DNA of 64,000 nucleotides, from assembly GCA_018398765.1 (NCBI GenBank), contig JAHBMJ010000996.1, positions 29,432 to 93,431 of the forward strand, given 5' to 3'. Of the stretch, positions 10,646 to 20,682 are shown in pieces. Both the position numbers and the translations under genes were made by a program. A model generated the notes under the pieces. The model saw only the letters and a list, made by a program, of their open reading frames with translations, was not told the DNA's origin and did not search any database. Source of the DNA: Chromera velia. Its lineage: Eukaryota > Sar > Chromeraceae. Positions within the stretch are counted from its first letter, which is position 1; every line of letters starts with the position of its first letter.

Positions 10646-11932
10646 TCATGATTAGTCACGCCTTCCCGCTCCGTTCCATTCCAATTTGTTTTTTCATCTT
10701 TCAATCGAAATTCTCTTCCTTTCTTCTCTCATCTCCTCTGAGCTTCTCTCCCCTTGCTCCATAATATCTGCATTTGTCATTGTTTTCTATAATATCTGCG
10801 CTTTTTCATTTAGTTTTTGTCCTTTTGAACTGATGGCAAGAGGGCCTGATGCTAGCGTGCCCAGGCCCATGCAGAGGATCGATGATATCCGTTGGAATTA
10901 CGGTTGAATCAGTTCTATTAATATAAAGCCGGACGGAGAGAGGCCGGATCGACGAAGATGACAAGACCTCTTCTTCTTTCAATAGTTACTGTATAGTAGG
11001 TTACATATAAAATAGTTTTGGAGATTGAGAGTGTATGAAGCTACTAGAATGACTAGTGAGTCTAGCTAGGAGTCTAGTAGTTTTGCTTTATATGTATGCA
11101 TAACCGTCCTGACTCTACTCCTTTCCTAACCCCTTTCAAAATTAATATATTTGTAACTAGATTTGTAACTTTTGAACTACAGTTCAACTCGTTGATAAAG
11201 CTAGTAGTAGAGAAGTTGATTTTATATTAGCAATTACAATCAAATTTAAATCAAAGTGAACTGCTGCCAGTGTTGTAAAGAACCGAACTGCCTCGTGCGT
11301 TGCCGCCGAACGTTAGACGCTACTAGACGCCTATTTATAGGCCGATGGCGATGGCGTATAATGATGATGATGATATTAGCAATTACATTACTGAGTTAAT
11401 GGAAGCATTACAAATATTAAAATCGAAACCAATCAATTTAATCGGCATAACTAGCTAAACACCAGCAGACAGCTAGGACCTTAGGACATGCTTTTGTCTT
11501 CCTTCGTCTTTTTCATGATTTTGTGCACTTCTCCATTTAAAAACGAAAAAATGTACATAAACAGATATATACGAACATGGGCTGCTGGGAGCACGGCTCC
11601 ACTCTAGCAAAGCCAACTTCATTCATTCATTCATTCATACAGAGACATTGATGTGGTGCATGAAATGCATTACGCGTAGCGCAGCTGGTTATTGTATCTT
11701 TTTCAATTCCTTCACCAGGGGGGGGAAGTTCGCCTCGTATAATGATTTTGAACAAACAGCTGGAGAGGCACTGGCACACACAAACAGCTTGGCACTTGTC
11801 ACAGGCGCTCAAAAGAGACCCCCAACACTCCTAATCCATTCCCTCATCAGTCCGCGTCTGACAGACTCGAATTGATAGTCAGAGGCTCATACTGCGACAG
11901 CGCTCCTCTGAGAATCTGATGTTAAAAGAGCT
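10646..11932. other. intergenic, AT-rich, no gene seen
   Basis: AT-rich sequence with a short (GAT)n run near 11360-11373 and an (ATTC)n run near 11618-11638. Open frames are short and unsupported. The region lies 3' of the MYCBP-like gene. Confidence 0.5.
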
Positions 11933-13044
11933 CTAACTCGGAGTCAGAGCTGCGGTGGTTGCTGCCAGAAATGCGAGCAAGGTCTCGTTTTGGGGATCTG
12001 ACTTGAAGGGAGGGGGGTCAGTCGCAGGTGCTGCCTCGATTCCTGCAGGGTAGACGGTTTCGATCATCTTCACCCTGACTCCCTCCTCCAAGCTGCACAC
12101 GAAGTCTACGAAGGTGTCCTTCGAGAAGGGAACAGTCGGGAGCTTCTTTTCCTCAGGGTGCTTGCCCGCCAGTCTCTGGAGCATTCCCTTGGGGGGAAGC
12201 TCGGCGTCCTCAATGGCCAGAGCCTTCCAAAGCTTCCTTCCCTGACGACGCAAGGCCTCCTCTGCAATGCGCTGCTCCAGAAAGACCTGCATGTACAAAC
12301 AGACACAACAGAGAACTTCAAGGGTCAAAATGTTCGCGGTCTGAGTTTGCTGTGTGAGAACCGCGCACGCAGATGAATGCAGAAGAATAAATGTTCCTGT
12401 ATCACTTTCACAAACCTGAAGGGGCAAACACGCACATTCTGGGATGTAGACAGATAAGTGGCTCGCCCTACTTGTATCCAGCTACATCGTTGCAGCGATA
12501 TTGATAGATCACATGCAGACGAGCGATTCTTCTGGATATATAGCTGATTTTCTGGTTCGACGGTCAGCATCTTTCTGAGTGCCATTCGGGCCTTCTTCTG
12601 TCTCTGCTGACTCACCAGTTGGTCTTCCTGCTTTGAGATGTTCTTCTTCAAGACATCAGTGCTCCTTCCAAGCTCAGCAATCTCATCCCACAGAGGGTCC
12701 CTGTAGTCTCCGAAAAACTTCACAACTGCCTTAGCAGGCTCTTCATGACGGGGTGAGCGCTCTCGAATGCCAAGGAAGAGCTTCACCAGGGCCTCCAGCG
12801 TTCCAGACTCAACCAGGTAGGAACGAAATTCACGCAGCTTCTCCTGTTGTCGTGCCTTCTCTGCTTCTGAAAACTCAATCTTTCGGGTTTCAAACTTTGG
12901 CTTTTCTGGTACTGGCTCTGTTTCCTCACCCTGATCACCTTCGTCCCCGGCCTCTCCAGCCTCCAATTCATTGACTTTTGCTTCCTCCTCTCCGTTCTCT
13001 GCTGGTGTTGCAGCAGCGGGTTGTTCCTCAGCGACTTGCGCCAT
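11933..13044 (-). CDS. MYCBP/AMY-1-like (FAP174-like) protein with long extensions
   Basis: Two exons fit in phase: 13044-12472 and 12286-11933 (intron donor gtaggg, acceptor ATGCAG). The product is about 308 residues from ATG 13044. Residues 1-60 are acidic and disordered. Residues about 70-150 match the c-Myc-binding-protein family: a FRSYLVESGTLEALVKLF helix, a short EEPAKAVVKFF segment and a following coiled coil. In Chlamydomonas the family member FAP174 sits on the central pair of the flagellum and binds AKAP-type partners, so an axonemal docking role is plausible here (inference). Typical members are about 100 residues. This one carries an acidic N-terminus and a C-terminal helical domain of about 120 residues that I do not recognise. 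The exon 1 end is uncertain: the last 20-odd residues before the donor look unconserved, and an earlier junction is possible. Confidence 0.72.
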
Positions 13045-14231
13045 CTCCGTGTGGACCTGTTCTTGGATCCACTTATCAACTTAGAGGTCAGAGCTCAGAA
13101 ATGTTTCCTCTTTTGCTTTGTAGTGGTACAGAAGCAATGCCTTGACAACCTTTGCTGGCTCTGTCCAAACAACAGGAAGTATATATTGCCTTTGTTGACT
13201 TTTCAGAACTTACACATCGGATAACAATGAAAACGCGTATATATATATATATATATTTATAGTTTATTATACTGCATGCTGCTGCATGCATGCAGCACAA
13301 AAAAGGACCAAATTCGCGCGAGCGCGCGCGCACGCGAACTTGAGTGCATATATATGGGTAATTCGATAAGTGAACAGTCTGCTGTGGAGTCCTTCCCTGT
13401 GGCGCCGCCCTCTGGACCCTCGCATGCGCTGTATCTAAATGAGCCCGCGTGCCGACGCCAGGCTCCGCCGCCATGCTTTGCTTCGTACGTGTCGCGCGCG
13501 TCGATCAAAGTTGTTGAAATCGAGTCTGACCTTCGTATTCAAGCAACATGTCACTCGAGCAACGGATAGCATCATTTGAGTCTGATGTCTGTTTGTCATA
13601 GATCGGGAGTCTGAGACTCTGAGAGAGAGGAACAGACTCTGAGAGAAGCATAAGTAGAAATTATGCAATGATAGAATAAACCTAGCTGATTAGAATCCCA
13701 GATCGCTCTAGAGCTAAACCTTCTGTAAACTATTGCCTGAATAAGTGTTGCTCTCGTTCCTTTTCTAAAATTTCCCTAAGGTTCTTATCTTTACTTTACC
13801 TTCTGTCTGGACGCTATAAAGTGGCCAGATAAGAGGGACAAAGCATTTTAATATTAAGAGTTCGGCAGAATCCTGGGCAAAATCTATCCATAACATAGTG
13901 AGGCGAGCCATGGGATTGGCCAATCCCGGGGTGAGCCGAACTAACGCGCACCGCCGCCGCACGGGATGCCCGCAGCTCAAAGACCAACACACGCACACAG
14001 GCTTATAGAGGCGCCGCCATGCCAGTCTGTATTAGAAGAGAATTAAATAAAATAGAAATAAAATGGAATTAATTCAGTCAGCTACGTATAGCCTAGATTG
14101 AGTAAACAACAGTTGCTTGCAAAGCTTCTAGAAGCAGTTTGGAAGTGAATCTTGAACTGACAGACTTTTCGTAGTAAAGATCTAACTGAACTAAGTGCGC
14201 TCACTTAGGAAAAGAGGAGTTACCTCCTTAC
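13045..14231. other. intergenic; no gene seen
   Basis: Upstream region of the MYCBP-like gene. It contains a (TA)n run near 13237-13255 and CG alternations near 13315-13333. From about 14000 it becomes AT-rich and leads into the gag fossil, so part of it may be the untranslated region of that element. Confidence 0.4.
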
Positions 14232-14628
14232 ATGGTAGGAGAAGGTTGGGTTGCGGATATGAGAGAATACATACAGCTCTCAGATATTCAAGTGTCAAAG
14301 CAATTGAGGTCTGTGCATCAATACTTCTCCCGATTCCTCAAGCAATGGTATGACAAGACGCAGAGGTCCGCCTCTCCTTTTGTCAGTGTAGAAGATCTCA
14401 GAGAGAGTCTTCACCCGTTTGTCTAAGCGTTTCTCCGATCCCAATAAACAGACAGACTTGAGAGGAGAAGTCCGGAAGGTCTGTTATCAGGGTAAGGAAG
14501 GGGTTCACAAGTATTCTATCCGATTTAATGATATTGTAGAAGGAATCGTTGATGTGAGTGAGATCGATTTGATGTACGACTACATTCGGGGCCTTCCGGA
14601 TGAGGTGAGGAAGGAAGTGAGGAGAAGG
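14232..14628 (+). mobile_element. gag-like fossil of an LTR retrotransposon
   Basis: Plus-strand frames here encode a segment resembling the capsid core of retrotransposon gag proteins: a Y-x2-RF-x8 pattern followed by an acidic D-x-M-x-DY motif and a GLPDEVRKEV motif (the usual F..GL....R..V pattern). It is a broken remnant with at least one interruption. It ends exactly where the LTR at 14629 begins, so the LTR element probably inserted into it. No protease or polymerase is recognisable. Confidence 0.5.
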
Positions 14629-14928
14629 TGTAAGGGCTTAGTGTGGGGGTATAGCAGCCTGTCCCGCCGCCGCATCGTTAGAACGCCCTACGCCGCGTCA
14701 TGTCAAACTTCGGGGCACTACACATGCAAGTGAGCTATGCCGAGCTGCGCAATTAAATCGTCACACACGAACAAATTTGAGAATTGTCAAGCAGCGAAGT
14801 GAAATCCACAGAATGAATAGGCAGGAGGAAATGAATCTCCTCCCTGACACTTCTCTCCTTCAAGAAAAATAAGAGGCTAAAAGTGCAAGCCGGACTAGTG
14901 ATTAATGCTAGCGGTTTGACACCTTACA
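14629..14928 (+). repeat. left LTR
   Basis: 300 bp, TGTAAGG ... CCTTACA, paired with 16387-16686. Confidence 0.88.
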
Positions 14929-15791
14929 GTTCAGTGTGTCAGATTCTGATGTAGAGCCTCAGAAAAAAGAGTCAGTGGCAAAAGGAGACGGAGAGTGCAA
15001 TGGAGCGCACTCTACCAACAAAGATCATCTGGCCAGCAGCAGAGTTCCCAGGCCAAGCCTCCTCGCGCTAATTTGAGCAGCCTGATGATTAAAGGGCTGC
15101 TGGGGGTGCCTCGACCGTATGAAAACAAAACGGAGAGGCAGGCCAAAAATGATTGGAATTACGGCCAGCTCCCATGTCCAGCATGACGTTAAACTGCAAA
15201 ACGGCGCCAAACTTGCCAACCCTGGTGGAAGAGCTGGGGGAAGAATCGAGCGGAGATGGGGGAGGGGTTCCAAAAGAGTGCTCGACGACGATTCGTGTTC
15301 TCTCTCGGAGTCTGGGTTCCTGTGAATACTTGTGGAAGCGGGGGGCGCGTGATGACCCTAGACTTCTCGGGTGTACAAGCGGAGCCAGCAGCAAACCAAG
15401 AACAAGGCCTTCCTGGGAGAGGGGGGCAACAACAGAGGAGCCACTGGAAGGAGAAAGTTTTTTTTTTTCGATGAGAAGGAGAAGGAGGAATTTGTGGATC
15501 TCTGTGAATGAATGAACTCCCCTGCTGTCTCTCTGTGCCTGTATGTCCATCCCGTCCTTTGATCTGATTGATGGGGCTGACATCCCCAGAACAACTGTCT
15601 GGCTTGGGCCGCTCCCATGTCTGTCTGGACTGGTCTGCACGCTGCTTCGGTAATTGTCTGGAATGGTCTGCCCTGTCTGGCTGGTATCTGAAAAGGGAAG
15701 AAGGCCTGAGCTGCTTCCATGTCTGTCTTGACTGGTCTCCGCTAGTCCGGTAATGTCTGGACTGGTCGGACCTGTCTGGCTGGCACATAAG

Positions 15792-15823
<32 letters not shown>

Positions 15824-16386
15824 AAGAAAAAGAAAAGGGCAGGGAAGAGTGCGGCATTGGGGGTGAGCCAGAAAGGGGACAAAAAAAAAAATTTGGAATT
15901 AAGTGAGACACATGCAAAAGGGGAAAGGAATAAAAATACATGAAAACATAACTCCCTTGTTCTCTCTCTGTGTCTGTGCGTCCCTGCCTGCATAATAGAA
16001 TAGTCTGATCAGTGGGGTTGACAACCCTTGAACAACTGTCTGGCCTGGGCTGCTCCCATATGTCTGTCTAGACTGGACTGCGCGCTGCTCCGGTAATTGT
16101 CTGGACTGGTGTCCCCTGTCTGGCTGGCATTTGAGAAAGGAGAAGGACCAAGCTGTTTCCGTGTCTGTTCTGACTGGTCTGCGCCGCTCCGGTAATTGTC
16201 TGGACTGGTATGCCCTGTCTGGTGGGCACACAAGAAAGAAGAAGGCAGGGAAGAGTGCAACATTGGGGGATGAGCCAGAAAAGGGACAGCGAACTGAAGT
16301 CTTGAACAAAGTTTAGCTAGAAGAGATTCAGTTGGTCGCGCCCTTGATTGAGGCATCTACCATTCCATGCCAGATCAGGGGGTGAT

Positions 16387-16686
16387 TGTAAGGGCTCAGT
16401 GTGGGGGTATAGCAGCCCGTCCCGCCGCCGCATCGTTGGAACGCCCTGCGCCGCATCATGTCAAACTTCGGGGCACCACACATGCAAGTAAGCTATGCCG
16501 AGCTGCGCAATTAAATCGTCACACGCGAACAAATTTGAGAATTGTCAAGCAGCGAAGTGAAATCCACAGAATGAATAGGTAGGAGGAAATGAATCTCCTC
16601 CCTGACACTTCTTTCCTTCAAGAAAAATAAGAGGCTAAAAGTGCAAGCCGGACTAGTGATTAATGCTAGCGGTTTGACACCTTACA
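16387..16686 (+). repeat. right LTR
   Basis: 300 bp, same ends and length as the left LTR, about 97% identical to it. Confidence 0.88.
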
Positions 16687-18278
16687 GGCTCTCACTCCAA
16701 AGAACAGAGCAGGGGCCTCGCACAGCTTCATGTAATACGACAAGGACGCGGTTGTACTTTGGGCTGGCGCAATGGCAGGTGACGTCACCGTTGCCTGGAT
16801 AGATTCCTGAGGAGCTTGAAAAACAAGTAAGTACAGAGTTTCTCCATGCAGGTTTTGCGTCGCCTGCATAGAGTCAATCCGCTAAGACAGTCCTTCAATA
16901 GCCCCGACGATCTATAGAATCCCCGGAGCCGGTACATCCTCTGTCACACCTTCCATCGACGTATAGAGTCGACAGTTGGTAGACTGAACCAGTCTGAGTA
17001 CACTGAATTCAACAAGAGCGCTCTCCCTTAACTAAGGGTGGAATAAGGCTCTGAACTACCAGATGTAAGCTGTTTTATGGGAGTTTTAGTAATATCAGAT
17101 ACAGGTGGTTAAAGTCTGACAGACATCGGTTAGTTTGGTCTAGCAGTTAATGTCAATCTCGAGCATTCTTAGTAATGACGTCAAGCAGACACATCAAGCA
17201 TGCACTTCACTAAAATCACTTAATGAAAGCATGCCCGACTTCACGATAGCATTGCGCGGCCTCATGATACACCCATGCACGCTATATGGCCCGGGTCCCC
17301 CATGCGGCCCACATCTGCCTGACGCTTGCCAGCCCTTTATTACTCAGTCTTCTTATTAGGCGGAATGCCCCTCACAGAGACCAACAGGAAAAAGCGGAAC
17401 CTTCGGACAAACTAGGCTAGATCCGCCCCTCATATATGGGGACGCGGCATGCATAACAAAAACTTCGATCATCCATTTGATATTCGTCAACATTTTCTGA
17501 TCTAATAGTATTCAATAGTCATCTTTAGAAAGAAGCAACTACAATATTTTTTTAAAATGTGTTTTTAACGTTAGTTTGACGCATGTATACGCTTTTCCTG
17601 GACACCGCACGTCGAACGCTCGGCATTGGGGCGCGAAGGCAATCTTCCAGACATTAATCCTATCATATCTTAGTTTCTGTATATGTCGATCATAATCGGA
17701 TCATTTTCCAAAAGATAATTTCTTTTATCTCTAAAAATAATGGGTAAAAGTCTAACCACCTAATATGCACTCTAACATATCCTAAAATCACTATCACTAT
17801 CCTGGCGTACTACTTCTAGTAATTGTGACAGAAAGATATAGCGGATAGGCGTTAGGACAAAAATTAATCAATCAGTCAATTGGGCAATTTACAATAACCT
17901 TTTCTGTTCAACATCTGCATTAAGTGTCAAACAAAAAAAAACTACAAGCCCCAGCTGTCTATTGCTTCGTGAGTGTTTACTGTTCTTGTAATACGGATTC
18001 TTCTAGAGAGGTCTAAACGTTATTGCTCTTCTGTTAACATTCGTTGAGACTCTCGACTCTTGCAGACCCACTCTTCCACTGATCCCCCCCCCTCCCCCCT
18101 TTTTTTCGAAGAAATCAGAACAACATCAGAGAAGTGAGCTCAACCGAAGCTGTATCAGCCCCTGGCCACCGAATCTAATCTACAGGGCAAAACTGCATGT
18201 GGTCTTAGAAGCTGCAGAGTATTTGCCGTTGGCGCGCACACTTGGCTTTCTGGTCGGACTCCCCCGCGCACTAGAAAA
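16687..18278. other. intergenic, no gene seen
   Basis: No credible gene. A 70-bp string at 17395-17465 recurs at 47013-47083. From 17460 to about 18050 the DNA is AT-rich. It ends 3' of the ankyrin gene. Confidence 0.5.
17395..17465 (+). repeat. dispersed 70-bp repeat, copy 1
   Basis: Shares CGGAACCTT, ACTAGGCTA, ATCCGCCCCTCATA and GGGGACGCGGCATGCATAAC, in order, with 47013-47083. Only a few substitutions separate the copies. Confidence 0.75.
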
Positions 18279-20412
18279 TTATGCGCCTTTGGAGCGGAGA
18301 AAAGCTGCCACCTCGTGATGATTCTTGCGCTCTGCAAACCACAAGGGAGTCAACCCATCCTGCAGACACCAAAGAGGAACCCAGCGTCACTTCTGAAACT
18401 GAGGACTGGGAGGTCCCTTAGGATTTTCCCAGCCCCCTCCCCCCCAAAAAATAGCATCCCTTTCTTTCCATCAAATTTATGATGATGTAAAGACACAAAA
18501 ACGGGCATGCGTCTCCGATTGGAACCCGGTCCTTAGCATTGAGAGAATTGCATGAATGGAGACATGCAGGCAACCCTTCACTCTGTATGGCAACAAACAC
18601 TCTGAGAGAACAGACTGAGGGCTTCTCGATTCCCTTTCTCCGAGTCCCTCTTTCAGAAGCGGTTACAAGCAGCTCCTCGAGCGAGTTTTGTCCTTTTCAC
18701 TTTTGCATGTCACACACTATTCGCCTGAGCTCCCCACACACCATCCTTGCGCTCCTTTATGCACGAGATTCATTTTGCACAGAGCAGAGACCCACCTTAT
18801 CTTTTCTGTCCACCTTTGCTCCCTTTTCGAAGAGGTACTTGACTGTCTCCAGGTGACCTTCAAAGGCGGCTCTCATGAGGGGCGTCTCTCCGTTCTGCAG
18901 GGTCAGGAGGGAAAAACAACGGGAGGCAGGACAGCTTGGAAAAGAAATGTCCTCAACAGATCTCTCATTGCATCCATTTGGCGTGAGAAGATCTAAACGA
19001 AAGGTAATAAAAAAAGGTGAGGAAGCCACAAGGTCAACGCGTGTGGAGGGAGAGTCCGTCAATCTCTTTCCGTCACTCGCCATGCCACTCTCCCACACGC
19101 GCCCCAAACACCAGACACGGGACACCAGTCTGGGTCTTTTCTCTCAACATCTTTGGGCGGATACAAAGAAAGTGTTCAAAAGTTGCCGGCTAGGCTCTCT
19201 TCCTCACAGCGTCCGAAAAGCGCTTTTCTTGGCCAGTAGCTGACTCCGGGAAAGAAAGTGGCAGGACCGCTTCATTTCGACCTCTCTCTCTCTCTCTCTT
19301 TCACTCCTTTTCCTCTTCCTATGAGAAGAGCAGGCAACACAGGAATCATGAGAAAGAACAAAAACAATCTGTTTCAGCAAGTCAAATGTACAGAACCAGT
19401 CATGACGACATGGAGTCAGATCTCAGGAAAACTTCTGATCAGAAAAAACTGGCCGCTACGAATACTCACCACGGTACATTTTTCAACTTTGGCCCCCTTC
19501 TCCACGAGAAAGCGGACGGTCTGGAGGTGGCCTTTGAAGGCCGCTCTCCAGAGGGGAGTCTGTCCGTTCTGCAGACACGTTCCGTGTAGAGAACTTCTCT
19601 CTCAATCAAACAAAGAGCTCGCGTAGTTTGGCGGCCTACCGGCATGTGTATTGTCAAAAATCCAGTCAAACAGAGAAACGAATTGAAGAACGAGCAATCA
19701 GGTAGAAGTCCCACATTGATGTCCGATGCAATTCGGAGTCACGCTCAGTGCCCATCCATTCATCCTGCTACCAGCCTTTGTCTACGCACACCTTTGCATG
19801 GAGATGGGAATTCGCATGCATTTCAAAAACTGCCTGGCAGACTTGACGCCCCCCCCGCAACCTCCCAAATCTCCACCCTGCCACTCCCAGCCCACGTAGT
19901 CAGCGAAGTCGACAGTTGTCCCCTTCTCCACCAGCAACTTCACCGTGGGAAGGTGCCCCTTCGACGCAGCTTCCCAGAGGGGCGTCCGTCCGTACTGCAA
20001 GCATCCGCATCGCACCGTAGATCAGTGATGAGGCTGGGGCCTCACTTTGGCTGGTAACAGATGGTCTGTATCGCTCTGGGAAGCGCAAAAGCAATACGTT
20101 CGAAAGAACCAAAAGCAAAAAAACAAACGCAGCGATCACCAACGCACCTCCCACAACCGACAACCCCTCGGCTTTCCCAAAGAGAACCACTCCATCCTTG
20201 CACAAATCAAGACTGTCCCTCCCGCTTCATTTATTGCCTTCTTTTCGGGAAAAAGAAAAAAGTCGGGAAGGCCTGGCGGAGTGGACTGGAGAGATGTTTA
20301 CAAGGAGAAAAGCACACGGGGCCAGGATTTCTTTCTTTTCTAGCTGCATAATGGATGCACAGGGAAGACAACGCTAGGGAGAGAAACGGTGTCGGATCCT
20401 CCAAGAATGCAC

Positions 20413-20448
<36 letters not shown>

Positions 20449-20635
20449 CACACACACACTCTCTCTCTCATACACACACGCACGCGCACGTGCACACTCA
20501 CTCACTCTCTCTCTCTCACACACACACGCACATACACATACACATACGCTCTCACACCCGCACACGCACACACGCACACGCGCACGCTCACGCACGCACA
20601 CACACACACACACACACACGCACACATACACACAA

Positions 20636-20682
<47 letters not shown>

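Larger units (their letters stand above)
14629..16686. mobile_element. small LTR retroelement, non-autonomous (TRIM/LARD-like)
   Basis: Two 300-bp direct repeats, 14629-14928 and 16387-16686, bound an internal 1.46 kb. Each repeat starts TGTAAGG and ends CCTTACA, the TG...CA ends with a 7-bp terminal inverted repeat expected of LTRs. The repeats have equal length and differ at 10 sites, about 96.7% identical, all transitions. That indicates a moderately old insertion. The internal part has no coding for capsid or polymerase. It holds two related blocks rich in CTGTCTGGACTGGTCT-type strings (about 15540-15780 and 15980-16240) and a 39-nt A-run near 15783-15821. No clean target-site duplication flanks it. 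It looks structurally whole but needs proteins from another element. Confidence 0.82.

Noticed and set aside
14629-16686. Target-site duplication around the LTR element
   Set aside because: The five bases on the left (GAAGG) and right (GGCTC) do not match, so no duplication is claimed.
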